From positions 1-56,181 of the IMG/VR virus record IMGVR_UViG_3300021420_000040: a stretch of DNA of 56,181 nt; one strand, given 5' to 3'. The position numbers and the translations under genes are program-made. The first letter of the stretch is position 1, and each line of letters opens with the position of its first letter. This document shows, piece by piece, positions 12,612-22,923 of this stretch. The notes beneath the pieces are model-generated. The model ran no database searches and was not told where the DNA came from. It saw only the letters and a program-made list of their open reading frames with translations. This DNA comes from a virus.

Positions 12612-15600
12612 TGTACGAGTAAGCCTACCTTCGGCGGGGCGGACGGATATTGCTGCCTTTCCGTCTGAGTTGCAGCAAACGAAGAAATATCCCCCGCATT
12701 GGCCGTCTGCTGTCCAATACCAGAGAGATAGAACGAAAGTACTCCCGAGGGCACGCTGACGGAGCTCTGCGTATAAGTATATGGTTGGTTCACGCCAACG
12801 ATGGCGCTTGGGTCGAATGCTCCTTCATTTGTCCCCTGCACATAAATGTAGTTCGCGTTGGCTCCCACGGAGTTTGCGGTCCCCAGGTTGTAGGTCACGG
12901 TGTAAGTCCCGTTGGGAACGTAAATGTCCATCTTGTAATCGTTTTGCGTTTGGCTCGACGCATAGTGATTGTTGAAGAGTTGAAAGTCTGTGAACGACGG
13001 CGAGAAAATCTGATTCTGGCAGCATCCCTGATACGACGGGGCATTGGAAGCCCCGAGGCCGAATCCGCCAACCCACAGGTAGCCATGAGAGTCGATGAAG
13101 TTAGCCGTGCTCTGCACCATACGGATGTCGGTCAGCGGGAAGATGTGGACGAGCACCTGTTTAACCACCGAGGAATTTGCGCTACTAGTGACTAACATCG
13201 TAGCCGTCACGGGCGCTGTCAGTGAAGCTGGAGGCGTGAATAATCCGCCACTCGTAAGCGTTCCCCGAACGCTCGTCCCGCCCGATCCCTTGTAGGTCAT
13301 CACCGATATTCCAGCGCCGTTCTGTGCCGGGAACGATGCCGATGCAGTGATTCCGGTTTCGGTGGAAGTGAACAGCGCGTCCTCGACGCCCACGCCGTTG
13401 AACCCTCCGGCAGTAGGCTGCAAGAAGTTTGTAGCCGTCTGTCCGGCAATGGCACCGGGAGTGATCGCGTATCCCTGAAGGTTGTAGATCGCCGCAACTG
13501 CGACTTCGTTGGTCCCGGTGGTCGTGAATGCGCCTGTGGTGATCGAGGTCTGTCCGGTCGCGCTGCTTGTTACTGGTGTCGGCACCACATCCAGCGTGAT
13601 CGTCGCGCCGTTCGGGTTGTACTCACGGACAACGATGGATTCATAAGGCTGGCCGGAAGCGTAGGTTGCGGTCCAGATGTTCGAGGAGCAACCAGTGATC
13701 CCAATTCCGTACCAGCGTGATACAGCCCCACCGCCGCCAGGAACCGTGAAGTCTGCTGACGCTTCATGCGTGTAGCTGTTGCCGCAGATATCCCCAACTG
13801 AAGTGGGATTAGTCGTCGCTACCGTCGATCCCACCGTGATGTCAACGAAATCGCCTGTAAGGGACTTGACCGCTTGTGTTGTGGCGATTGTGGTTGAGCT
13901 TGCCACCGTTGCCGTTGCGACGAGGTTCTGCGGCAGGATCGTTCCGGCGGACTGCGGCGACGACCAAGCGACTGCGCCATTGCTATAGGCCAAAAGCTGA
14001 GTCTGTGCCGCTCCTGCGGCAAAGTAATACTGGCTCTCAGGAACGTCAACAGCAGTTCCCATGAGGGCAACATTGGTGCTGGCTGATCCGGTTGAGGCTG
14101 TATAGGTAACCACTTCGCCGGTCGTGGTTGCGCCAGAGCTTGCAGTCTCCTCTAGGCTTGATTCGTCTATCGCTTCCCAGTTGGAGGTCGGGATCAGCGC
14201 GAGATTGATTTCCTGCATCGCATTCGATGCGGTTTGTCCCATGTTCCCGTAATCCACGCCGATCTGCCATCCGTACCCACCATCCACCACGATCAGACCG
14301 TAATTCTTCATCTGGGTCAGGAGGATTTGAGCGCACGCGGAGAAGCCGGAAATATTGTAAGACGGATTGAGAATGAATCGCTGCCCGTAGAAGTTAACGC
14401 CACTGCCTGCATTCGTGCTCGTCGTGGCGGGCCAAAGGAAAGCATTGTGCATGTAGCCATTCTGGAGAGTCATTTGCAAGGCGTGGTTGATCGAACCGCC
14501 GGTCGCGCAAGCTCTGTCCACTTCTGCGCCGTGCAGAACCAAAGGAGCAATCTGTGTCCCCGCTGCGTTCGTCGAGATTGCAGGCAGCGCGTAACTGTTG
14601 TAGGCGTAGGTGATCCCGCTTTGTGAATTATTGGTGCCAGCGATTCCCGGTGCTGCCGAGTCTCCAGAACTGCTGGAGCCAGCCGTCACCTGTCCTGTCG
14701 TAGAGGTAGACGCGGCAGCGTGAACAAGCGGAAAGGTCAGCGTGTTGGCTGTGGCGGAAGTAAGCTGAACCGGATTCAGATTGCACCAAGTATCTGCCCC
14801 GGTGAAACTTCCGATTGTCACGTAGCCGCCCTGCTGTGCATCCCGAACGAATCCTGATGATGTCCGGGTCGGTGTGATCGTTGCCGTGGCGGTGCCGGAA
14901 CCATTAGCTGTGCAGTTTGTGATAGGAGCCTGCGCGTAATATTGGTATCGCTCCCACACATTTCCGGTATCCGTACCGATGTCTATTTCGTGGTGATCGG
15001 CGTTGCCGTTCGCAGACAGCGCATCGAACCAGCCACTCTGAATATTCACCGAAGGCCAGCCAGGATCGGGGTACGAAGCATTGTTCCCCGGCGTGTAGTA
15101 GAAATTCATCGCATTTGTGGGCGTCGATGCGGTTACATAATTCAGGCCCATGTCGGGCAGGAAGTTGACCGCGTAGGTTCCCGCCCCAGCGATGAATGTG
15201 GCCGAGCTTTGGCTGCAATGGGTGATGCCGTCGCAAACAGGCAGGCTCGATACGTTCATGTTGTAGACGTGATCCCACGGTAGAAGCGGGTAGCCGCCAA
15301 TAGATTGTGGTGCAGCGAGCGTGGTCGGCGGTGTGTAGACCCCAGTTCCCGAATTGATGCTGCCGAGGCAAGTCCCGCCGTTGGCTGCGTTCGCGCAAGT
15401 CCAGTGTCCTCCCGTGCCGGGATTTGATGTCACAGTGAAAGTCTGCGTTGATCCGCTCGGTGTGAGAACAGGGTTTAGCGGCGAAATCGTCGGCGGTCCG
15501 GATGGCGCGCCACAACCAGGAGTGACGAGATTCAAGGGGATCGTGACAGTGCAAAGCCATGCTGGATATAGCGGATCAACCCGCGTGGTATTGCTCACCG

Positions 15601-16879
15601 CCTGATAGCCGTAAGCCGAAGCGCCGCTAGCACTGGCCGTGAAATTCGAGATGACCGTGGCCATGCAATTCGGGACGCTGGTCGCCGATCCGCAGGAGGG
15701 CGCTCCAGGAGTTGATGGGCTGCTGAAACTCGGATTCGTTCCAAAGGTGTTGGTGCCGCAGGAAAATCCAGTGGAACTGTTGATCCCGCAGTTGTTTCCT
15801 GCTGCGGAATACCCGTAGTTCGTAGCTACTGTGTCCGTGCCGTTGCCGTCCCCGATGTAGAAAACGTAGATGGGGTTCGCACCGCATCCTGTGCCAGTCT
15901 TGGTCTGTGAGAGGTTATTCGAGTAGGTGACGTTCTTGGCGAAGGAAATGAGCATCTCCCCGCAGAAAGTCGCGTTCTGGTGAGTATCGGTGTTGTTGCC
16001 CCAAGTGGTGTTGAACTCCGAGTAGATCGTGGCGTTCGATCCGCCGGACGAATTGTTGAACACTTCAAAGCCGCGACCGCCGTTGCCGAGCAGCATGTTG
16101 TTGTAGGCTACGGCCTGCTGGGTGTACTGGGCGAGACCTCCCTGACTTCCGTCGAACGTGTCGAAGATGATCCCCTCGCCGTCCGTGGGAACACCTGCGT
16201 TACAGAGGCCATCAACATTCGAGTAGGAGAAATTCCCAGCTACATAAATGTGCGTTCCCGAGGCAGTATCGGCGTTCTGCGGCTGATAAATACTGATTCC
16301 GCTGTAGCAATTACTACCGTTCTGGGCCGCGTTGTAAGCGATATTCCCAATGATGACAATGTAATCGGCGCTCGCCGAGCCGTTGTTGAAGGTATCAAAT
16401 CCGTTCTGCTGGCAGCCATTAGCGACATTGTTAGCGAAGATGATGTGGTGGATACTCGTAGAGCTATTAGGAGGGATCGCGCTGAAGCAGGCCCCTCCGG
16501 TGCTCGCAGTTGTGACTTCGAATCCCTGCACGCCCCAGTAGTTCGCGCTGATCCGCACGCCATCGCCAGAACTGCTGCTGATTTTACAGGCATCGAAGGT
16601 GGCGCATTGCAGCCAAACCACGTTGTTGTTTCCGGAGCAAGTGACCGTGCCCCACTTGCCGGAGCCGAAGTTCGAAGCAACGTAAGACGTGCTCGCCGCC
16701 GCTGTGATTGTGTCCCCGCAGTTCACAGCATGGTTTGGAGTGAGCCATGGCGTCCCGGAACTCGTGCCGTTATTGGAATCGCTGCCGCCTCCGCCAGCCG
16801 GAGCGATGAAGTAAGAAGTAGACGATGCGGGGATCGCCGAGAGGAGCAAAATCCCAAAGAGTAGGAGCGCGTTTCGCAT
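12608..16879 (-). CDS. Giant secreted β-helix protein (depolymerase-like)
   Basis: A 1423-residue product with a Sec signal peptide (MRNALLLFGILLLSAIPASS). Residues about 20-330 form a right-handed parallel β-helix with pectate-lyase-like repeats (SIHHIIFANNVANG, then DYIVIIGNIAYN, then ATIYSEFNTTWGNN). Several β-sandwich modules and Gly/Ser/Thr linkers follow. One module (around residues 1010-1230) resembles the 259-residue neighbour. It has many cysteines. β-helix proteins here usually bind or cut surface polysaccharide, but no catalytic residues are identified. The export signal is unusual for a fibre. Confidence 0.7.
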   Translation of the reverse strand: MRNALLLFGILLLSAIPASSTSYFIAPAGGGGSDSNNGTSSGTPWLTPNHAVNCGDTITAAASTSYVASNFGSGKWGTVTCSGNNNVVWLQCATFDACKISSSSGDGVRISANYWGVQGFEVTTASTGGACFSAIPPNSSTSIHHIIFANNVANGCQQNGFDTFNNGSASADYIVIIGNIAYNAAQNGSNCYSGISIYQPQNADTASGTHIYVAGNFSYSNVDGLCNAGVPTDGEGIIFDTFDGSQGGLAQYTQQAVAYNNMLLGNGGRGFEVFNNSSGGSNATIYSEFNTTWGNNTDTHQNATFCGEMLISFAKNVTYSNNLSQTKTGTGCGANPIYVFYIGDGNGTDTVATNYGYSAAGNNCGINSSTGFSCGTNTFGTNPSFSSPSTPGAPSCGSATSVPNCMATVISNFTASASGASAYGYQAVSNTTRVDPLYPAWLCTVTIPLNLVTPGCGAPSGPPTISPLNPVLTPSGSTQTFTVTSNPGTGGHWTCANAANGGTCLGSINSGTGVYTPPTTLAAPQSIGGYPLLPWDHVYNMNVSSLPVCDGITHCSQSSATFIAGAGTYAVNFLPDMGLNYVTASTPTNAMNFYYTPGNNASYPDPGWPSVNIQSGWFDALSANGNADHHEIDIGTDTGNVWERYQYYAQAPITNCTANGSGTATATITPTRTSSGFVRDAQQGGYVTIGSFTGADTWCNLNPVQLTSATANTLTFPLVHAAASTSTTGQVTAGSSSSGDSAAPGIAGTNNSQSGITYAYNSYALPAISTNAAGTQIAPLVLHGAEVDRACATGGSINHALQMTLQNGYMHNAFLWPATTSTNAGSGVNFYGQRFILNPSYNISGFSACAQILLTQMKNYGLIVVDGGYGWQIGVDYGNMGQTASNAMQEINLALIPTSNWEAIDESSLEETASSGATTTGEVVTYTASTGSASTNVALMGTAVDVPESQYYFAAGAAQTQLLAYSNGAVAWSSPQSAGTILPQNLVATATVASSTTIATTQAVKSLTGDFVDITVGSTVATTNPTSVGDICGNSYTHEASADFTVPGGGGAVSRWYGIGITGCSSNIWTATYASGQPYESIVVREYNPNGATITLDVVPTPVTSSATGQTSITTGAFTTTGTNEVAVAAIYNLQGYAITPGAIAGQTATNFLQPTAGGFNGVGVEDALFTSTETGITASASFPAQNGAGISVMTYKGSGGTSVRGTLTSGGLFTPPASLTAPVTATMLVTSSANSSVVKQVLVHIFPLTDIRMVQSTANFIDSHGYLWVGGFGLGASNAPSYQGCCQNQIFSPSFTDFQLFNNHYASSQTQNDYKMDIYVPNGTYTVTYNLGTANSVGANANYIYVQGTNEGAFDPSAIVGVNQPYTYTQSSVSVPSGVLSFYLSGIGQQTANAGDISSFAATQTERQQYPSAPPKVGLLVQ

Positions 16880-17658
16880 CAGTGGAACGTGGCGATCAGC
16901 AGCCCCGTAGCTCCTGAAGTTTGGGTTCCGGCAAGGGTGATACTCGCGGCAGAGGACACAATTGCTTGGTACATTGCTTCGGCGTTGAAGTTGCTATCTT
17001 GGCATATCGTCGGCGATGGGCACGTGCTGGGAAGCGTGAATGGCGTTCCGTTAGGGGTGAGGAACTGAGTGGAATTATCGACGCCGAATCCAACTTCATT
17101 CGCAAAATTAAGCGTTCCCGTCGCGTTGCTGGCGAAGGTGGTGGAGCTAGTGCCGTTCCCAGCAGGAACCGCATCAACCGCCGTGATGACTGTGTATTCC
17201 TGAACGTAGGCATTGAACGATGATGCTGCGCTCGCAAGGGTGATGACTACCGGCTTGCCAGTCGTCGTCATACTCGGGCAAAGATAAATGAAGAGGCCCC
17301 CCGGAAGAGAGCCGCCGAGCGCAGTGCCGGGATTGAAACCGGAATTCGATGTGGCGGTGCAAGTGATCGAATCTCCGGTATGAACCACCGAACTGACCGC
17401 AATCTGCGTGGAATTGTCCTCTACGATGCCCACAAGCAAACTGTGCCCGGCTGTTGTGTTACTGGAAAGAGTGACCGTGCAGGTGGAAGTGCCGTGACAT
17501 TTACCCCCCTGCACTTCTGCCGGGGCTGCACCGGCTGAGGCACCTCCGCCGAAGCCGCCGTTGTTGCCGCCGATCCCACCTTTGCCCCCAATCCCCTGCG
17601 AGGCAAGCGCGGTAGCAAACAGCAGCAGCCCTAAGAGTGGAAGAAGTTTCTTCATCAC
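16879..17658 (-). CDS. Secreted β-sandwich protein
   Basis: A 259-residue product with a Sec signal (MMKKLLPLLGLLLFATALAS) and a Gly-rich linker. One β-rich domain follows (HSLLVGIVEDNSTQ, then AYVQEYTVI, then NEVGFGVDNS). The same pattern (EVAVAAIYN) recurs in the 1423-residue neighbour. It overlaps both flanking genes by a few bases. Confidence 0.65.
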   Translation of the reverse strand: MMKKLLPLLGLLLFATALASQGIGGKGGIGGNNGGFGGGASAGAAPAEVQGGKCHGTSTCTVTLSSNTTAGHSLLVGIVEDNSTQIAVSSVVHTGDSITCTATSNSGFNPGTALGGSLPGGLFIYLCPSMTTTGKPVVITLASAASSFNAYVQEYTVITAVDAVPAGNGTSSTTFASNATGTLNFANEVGFGVDNSTQFLTPNGTPFTLPSTCPSPTICQDSNFNAEAMYQAIVSSAASITLAGTQTSGATGLLIATFH

Positions 17659-19016
17659 ATCACCGGATTAACTGCGAGATAGAGTTTACCAACCATCGGA
17701 CCGGCAGTACCGCAAGCCGTGGCTGTAGTGCTATAATTAATAGATGCCGAACCAGTGGATCGAATAACTTGAACCTGTTGACCAAAGTTAGCAGTTGACG
17801 TAGTAGTTAGAGTTCCAGTCAGCGGCACCGCGCCCGTACCTTGCAAATTTACCGGGATGGTCTTCGATCCTTGATCGTCAGTATAAATCAGACTGACTAC
17901 GTACGTCCCCGAAGTTCCGCAAGCTGTCGTAATATCCACGTAGACATGGACATCATACGTGCCAGCCAAACATAGTGCCGTTGAACAAAGCGAAGTAGAG
18001 CCAATGGACGTTCCCGATCCAATCGTCACAGTCGCGGAATGGCCGGAATCTCCGCTATAACCTTCTTGAGTTGCAGCCGCCGTCCCGGTGATTGTTAAAA
18101 GACCTTGCGCTGTTGCTGGAGCAATAGTTTCTAAGTTATAAGTAAGTGCGGTTGGCGCTTGATAACACTTGCTATTCGCTGTGTTGCATGGTGCTACCGC
18201 CGCGCTTGTTGTACCTTGCGCAAAATCCATAAATGTTGCGGTCGTTCCGTCAAGCACAAAAACAGGCGCGACGTAGCCGCCAGTGTCAGTCGTCGTAACT
18301 GTCGTGGCATTGTCTGTAACGCTTGAATTTTGATCGCACCCGCCAGCGCCGCCGCCTTTCACAAGCACATTTAACGTCAATGTCGTAACCGTAGGAACGC
18401 CCGTGGCCGTTGTGTTGCACAACGGCCCGGTCGCAAGTCCGGCAACAGAAGTTCCGTTTATGTTCGTAGCGTTGACCGTTCCGGTTCCTGAAACTGTCAG
18501 CGATGCGCCAGTGCCGACGACCATTGCTGCTGTCGTGTTCGTGCCAGAGGTTATAGTGCTGAAGGCTGATCCTCCTCCGCCACCCCCTCCGCTTCCGCCG
18601 ACCAGAGCAGAAGCCGATACGGCAAGGGAATTCCTCATGTTAATCGTAGCCGAGCCGCTGGTGACTGCCGAGGCCCGGACGCAGAAGCTCGCAAGGCCGG
18701 CCACCCCTACGGTCCAAGTGCCGGCGCTCGTTGTGCTGGTTACGGCAGTGGTGCTGTTCGGAGGGTAGGCATTCACCGCCACATAGTTCGTCCCGTCAAC
18801 TGTCCCGACAAATTGCAATGTCTCGCTGAAAGTGCCGGAAACGCTAAATGCTACTGCTCCTGTGTTGCCTGCGGTCGGGATGGATACGAACCCGCCGGCG
18901 GTGGAACAGGTTCCACCATCGACCACAGTGATCGAACCGGACACAAACGCCCCCTGGGCGAACAGCGGAGTGCCGCCCCCGAGGAAAATCAGAAATAGGA
19001 TGATGAATCTACGCAT
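17655..19016 (-). CDS. Secreted β-rich repeat protein
   Basis: A 453-residue product with a Sec signal (MRRFIILFLIFLGGG, then LFAQ). A N-terminal β-sandwich, a poly-Gly linker (residues 141-149) and β-rich modules with paired Cys (CSTALC, then TTACGTSGTY) follow. The Ser/Thr/Gly composition matches its neighbours. It is likely a surface or fibre component. Confidence 0.6.
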   Translation of the reverse strand: MRRFIILFLIFLGGGTPLFAQGAFVSGSITVVDGGTCSTAGGFVSIPTAGNTGAVAFSVSGTFSETLQFVGTVDGTNYVAVNAYPPNSTTAVTSTTSAGTWTVGVAGLASFCVRASAVTSGSATINMRNSLAVSASALVGGSGGGGGGGSAFSTITSGTNTTAAMVVGTGASLTVSGTGTVNATNINGTSVAGLATGPLCNTTATGVPTVTTLTLNVLVKGGGAGGCDQNSSVTDNATTVTTTDTGGYVAPVFVLDGTTATFMDFAQGTTSAAVAPCNTANSKCYQAPTALTYNLETIAPATAQGLLTITGTAAATQEGYSGDSGHSATVTIGSGTSIGSTSLCSTALCLAGTYDVHVYVDITTACGTSGTYVVSLIYTDDQGSKTIPVNLQGTGAVPLTGTLTTTSTANFGQQVQVIRSTGSASINYSTTATACGTAGPMVGKLYLAVNPVM

Positions 19017-19028
19017 AATCTCCTTTCC

Positions 19029-22000
19029 TCAGTTCAATATGTAGAAATTGAAGCACTCAGGATTCGTCGAAAAGGTTCCCAGATTGATCGTGAAACTGGT
19101 TCCGGCGCTGATGCTGGCAAGTCTCGGAGCCGTGAGTCCTGTGTCCGCAGTCGTATTGCAGGTCACCGAAAGCCTCGATCCCGCTGCGGCGCTCGGCTGG
19201 ATGAGAATGTCGCTGTTCGCGGTTACCGCCGTGGTGCTCACGACGCATGTAGCTGTCGATGCGTTGGTGGCGCAGGAAAAGGCCCCCGCCGCCGCTGCGG
19301 AACACGCTACGAGAGAAGGACTTGCTGCGCTACCGGCGGCAGAACAGTTTGTCGCAGTTGTGTTTGTGTATCCGGTCAAGGGCACGCAATCAGCGTCCCA
19401 TTGATTGCTCGTCCCTTGGTCGATCACCACAGAGCACTTCGAGTGAGCGTAAAGAGCGGCGCTAGAAGATGCCGCGCCGCCATTGAGAGAGATGGTCCAT
19501 GTCGCGGGCGTGACCGTAGCAACGGCGCTATGCATCAAAAAATTGGTGTAGAAGCTGGGATTTACGAGTGTCGTCGGGGTAGGCAGAGAAACGGCGGAGG
19601 CGGGAGTGTAGATTATGTTGTTGTTGTCGCTGTAGGTGACAGCGGACCCTGCCGATTCGTCTACTGTAAGACCCACTTGCGGGCAGGTGAGCGGGACCGC
19701 CGCGCTCGCCGTTACGTTGTAAAGATACTGATATACCCCGTTCGTTGCCGGTGGCGTGCAAGAGCCGTTGCTGCCGTTTGCAACGCTCCAGTTCGACCCA
19801 TCGCAGCGCGCTAGAACTTTGTTGCTGCCCCCACCAGTGATGGTCGCACCGGGAGTAGCTGTAGACGAATCGGTTACCTCTGCCAACCATCCTTCCAGAT
19901 TACAGTTGGGAAGGACTGCGAAGGTACTCGGATACGCTTGGATTAAATTCGCATGCAGCCCCAGTTGGTCTGTGGCGATGGTGTTTTTATAGAGAGAATT
20001 GTAGCCGCCCGCAATGTCCACCACCATCGAGGGGGCAATGCCGGTCAGCGTAGGAGGAGCGCCCCCCGCTTCCGAGCTTCCGTTAAAGATATTTGTAAAA
20101 GTCACGAACGGCAAAAAGGAACCCGTGCTACCGCCAAGAAAAGCGGCGGTGCTAGATGTTTCCGTGTCCTGCTCGGCGAAATCAACGGTAAGATATTGAT
20201 TTATGGTCCCGTTGCCATTGTTGAATGTGAATAAAGGGGTGATGCCGCCTTGCCGATACATCCAATGCAAGGTCCATCGGCTGCCGGGACCAGCGTAAGT
20301 GTCCTGCTGAATGCCTCTGCGATTTAGGAATATTCTTCCGATGTCGATGAACCAATTCGCACCAGTGGTTCCTGGACCGCTAGAACTATTTATTCCGGGC
20401 AAGTACAGCATCGGGCACCAGGAGGAATCAGTCACCTGAGACGGACCTCCAGCAAAAGCGATGCTACTTTCGTGAATTGGATTGCCGCCGCCAGATGAAG
20501 ATCGGAGCATCAAACCAAGACCGCAGTAGTCCCCGTTTCCAGCCTGATTCGTGGTAAATGTGACGTGTTCAAAGTCTAGTTGGTAAGGATCATCGGCCAC
20601 CCAGAGAATCCCTCCGTTTGTTCCGTTGCTGACGACGCTCAAATCCCGCGCTACGCTGCTGTTTGCGCCGTGAGAGAAAACTCCCGGATTCGCCGTACCC
20701 ACTACGACGCAGGCGGCAGTCCCAAAAGCGAAGGCTCCGCTACACCCAGCGTTCCAGTCACCTTCCCACTGGTAGGAGGTTGGAAGTTCCATCGTCTCGT
20801 TTAGATAAAGTTCCCCGGCCTGCTTAATGGAAATCCCGCTCGGCAGTTTCAGGTAGGAGTTCACTATGTAGCCGAGTCGTCCGCCGAATGCGGGGACGGG
20901 AGGAATGTAAACCGTGCAGCCTGTGACCGCCGGCGAACCGTAGCTGCAAGTATTGGCGGCAGCCAGAATCGCGGGGGCATCGTCAAACACGGAAACTTCA
21001 CCAGAAGCATTCTGGCTCGCAGCATTGGCTACGACGATATTGGTCGTCCCTCCCCCGGAGACTACAGTGGTCGTTAATGGATCATTCAACCCAGAGGCAC
21101 TGGTGCAATCTGCGTCGGTGATGTAATCGGAATCGAAACTATTGTTGCCCTGAATCGTCGGTCCCCAGTCATAGAAAGAAGCGTTGGGGTAGGCAGAACC
21201 ATCTTGGAAACTGGGACCTGTCTCCCCGATGACGTGGAGTGCGCCGTCGCCGGGGCGTTGCGCACAGACGTAATAGGCGGAAGAAAGAGTGCTTCCCTGG
21301 CTGAAATCCACATAAATCCCAGTATAGTAAGAAACGCTTCCGCCCGTGCTGGATACGCTGCCGAGGATTCGAGAGTCCACTCCGGTCGCTGTGATTGTGA
21401 AAGCGTTCCCCGCATTGTTGACAGTGGCGATGTTGAACCATCCAGATAAAAGAGCATTCGTACTCCCGCTGAGATGAACTTCCGCCCCGACTCCAAGGGC
21501 CTGTGTTCCTGTTGTCGTGCAAGAGATGGTAGTGCCGGAGAGAGAGCAGGCTGAAAGTGTGAGGTTTGTCAATCCCAGAGCCGTTGGCCCAGTCGTAATG
21601 GTAACCGCCGCTGATGCGGGAGTCAGACCGCCGTAGATGTCTCGGCCAAATACCGCGTATTTGTATGTCGAACTTCCGTTCGGCGGAGAGACTGGATCAA
21701 CATAACCATTGATCCCCGTCTGGTAAGGACTGGTTCCCGCCACGGCCAGTACCGGGGTTGGTCCATGCGCCAAGGAGATTGTTCCCATCGTTTCCGTCGC
21801 GCCGCATCCGTAGATCGTCATGCCATAGCCGTTCAGGAAAAACCCGTGGGCCATCGTGATCGAGGTGGAGCTTCGCGTACAGGTCGCCGTATCCCTGATC
21901 GTGCTTCCAGGCAGGCCGGCGATGGCCCCGAATGCCGTGATGTCCGCGTAAGGATCAATCCCCTTGATTAGTAGACTATTCCCATCGGGAGTGGTTATAC

Positions 22001-22652
22001 CTGCCGCACCTCCGAATGCACTAGCATTATTGAATTGCAAATCACCGGAAATTCCTCCTGGAAGAGTGGTCGTGTTTGTCGAATTGAACGTTACCCCTCC
22101 TACCCCATCTGCCGAAATCGTGACATTGCTACCATTTTTTAGGTTCAAAAGAGTCTGAGTTATATTCGTAACCCCATTAGTCTCTAAAATCGGTGCCGTC
22201 CCGCCTCCACCGCCACCGCAAGTTGGAAGGGTAGCCGCAGCCGCGTGAAGCTGTGCGGAGATATTCTCCGAAACTCCGCTAATCGTCAGCGAGACATTGA
22301 ATCCTACGGTTTGCCCGGCAAAGCAAACGCTCGCCGATTGCACGAAAAATGCCCACATAGACCCGACAGACCCAGTATGGCCATCACTGATGAGCGTGTT
22401 GTCGATTAGCGTGGTCGAGAAGTTTCCGAAAGAATCGCACTGGACAATCGGAACCGTGGTGTTGAACGTGCTCCCGTTGATCGTCGGGACGGTTGTTGCT
22501 GTCGGAGACGGAACATAGGAGACGTTGACCTTGCAACCTTGGTAAGGCTTTCCCGAGGGGTCCGTCACAGTGGCAGTTACAGCCGTAGTCTGCCCTCGGG
22601 CCGAAACAGCAAGCCCCAAAACGAGCAGAACGAGGATACCGAGCCTATTCAT
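19029..22652 (-). CDS. Giant secreted fibre-like protein with β-helix
   Basis: A 1207-residue product with a Sec signal (LGILVLLVLGLAVSARGQ). Residues 25-145 resemble a carboxypeptidase-regulatory-like β-sandwich (VTATVTDPSGKPYQGC). A Gly linker leads to a segment typical of pectate-lyase-type tail spikes (YADITAFGAIAG, about residue 235) and a long β-helix. The C-terminus is β-rich and ends ECFNFYILN. By position just after the ejection genes this should be the main tail spike, yet it has an export signal and many Cys. The 5' end overlaps the small upstream gene. Confidence 0.65.
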   Translation of the reverse strand: MNRLGILVLLVLGLAVSARGQTTAVTATVTDPSGKPYQGCKVNVSYVPSPTATTVPTINGSTFNTTVPIVQCDSFGNFSTTLIDNTLISDGHTGSVGSMWAFFVQSASVCFAGQTVGFNVSLTISGVSENISAQLHAAAATLPTCGGGGGGTAPILETNGVTNITQTLLNLKNGSNVTISADGVGGVTFNSTNTTTLPGGISGDLQFNNASAFGGAAGITTPDGNSLLIKGIDPYADITAFGAIAGLPGSTIRDTATCTRSSTSITMAHGFFLNGYGMTIYGCGATETMGTISLAHGPTPVLAVAGTSPYQTGINGYVDPVSPPNGSSTYKYAVFGRDIYGGLTPASAAVTITTGPTALGLTNLTLSACSLSGTTISCTTTGTQALGVGAEVHLSGSTNALLSGWFNIATVNNAGNAFTITATGVDSRILGSVSSTGGSVSYYTGIYVDFSQGSTLSSAYYVCAQRPGDGALHVIGETGPSFQDGSAYPNASFYDWGPTIQGNNSFDSDYITDADCTSASGLNDPLTTTVVSGGGTTNIVVANAASQNASGEVSVFDDAPAILAAANTCSYGSPAVTGCTVYIPPVPAFGGRLGYIVNSYLKLPSGISIKQAGELYLNETMELPTSYQWEGDWNAGCSGAFAFGTAACVVVGTANPGVFSHGANSSVARDLSVVSNGTNGGILWVADDPYQLDFEHVTFTTNQAGNGDYCGLGLMLRSSSGGGNPIHESSIAFAGGPSQVTDSSWCPMLYLPGINSSSGPGTTGANWFIDIGRIFLNRRGIQQDTYAGPGSRWTLHWMYRQGGITPLFTFNNGNGTINQYLTVDFAEQDTETSSTAAFLGGSTGSFLPFVTFTNIFNGSSEAGGAPPTLTGIAPSMVVDIAGGYNSLYKNTIATDQLGLHANLIQAYPSTFAVLPNCNLEGWLAEVTDSSTATPGATITGGGSNKVLARCDGSNWSVANGSNGSCTPPATNGVYQYLYNVTASAAVPLTCPQVGLTVDESAGSAVTYSDNNNIIYTPASAVSLPTPTTLVNPSFYTNFLMHSAVATVTPATWTISLNGGAASSSAALYAHSKCSVVIDQGTSNQWDADCVPLTGYTNTTATNCSAAGSAASPSLVACSAAAAGAFSCATNASTATCVVSTTAVTANSDILIQPSAAAGSRLSVTCNTTADTGLTAPRLASISAGTSFTINLGTFSTNPECFNFYILN

Positions 22653-22863
22653 CGGCTTTCTTCCCGCCTCGATTCGTGTTGATGGATTGCGGGCGGCTGC
22701 CCATATTTGATTGGCGAAACTGACGGGTTAAAGTAAAAACCTCTTCTTTGTAAGGTTCTTCCTCAGCCCCCGCCGTATTAGGCGTGACCATCTCAGGGTC
22801 TAATTCACTTTGCCAGCATTCGGCCATTCTTTTCTTCAAGTTTTCGTCGAAAGTAGAGGCCAT
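22645..22863 (-). CDS. Small acidic protein
   Basis: A 72-residue polar product with a good AAGGAGACT ribosome site. It has no motif and overlaps the start of the 1207-residue gene by 8 bases. The HNH-AP2 gene diverges from it across 60 bases. Confidence 0.6.
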   Translation of the reverse strand: MASTFDENLKKRMAECWQSELDPEMVTPNTAGAEEEPYKEEVFTLTRQFRQSNMGSRPQSINTNRGGKKADE

Positions 22864-22923
22864 AAAATAGTCTCCTTATGCTAAAATAGCGGCTGGTAGC
22901 ACCAAGTCCTTTAGGGAGGACCG

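Noticed and set aside
15980-16864. 294-codon open frame on the plus strand
   Set aside because: It is antisense to the 1423-residue secreted protein and shows no domain or ribosome site.
12608-22652. Repeat-rich fibre genes as targets of a diversity-generating retroelement
   Set aside because: No reverse transcriptase gene and no template/variable repeat pair were found.
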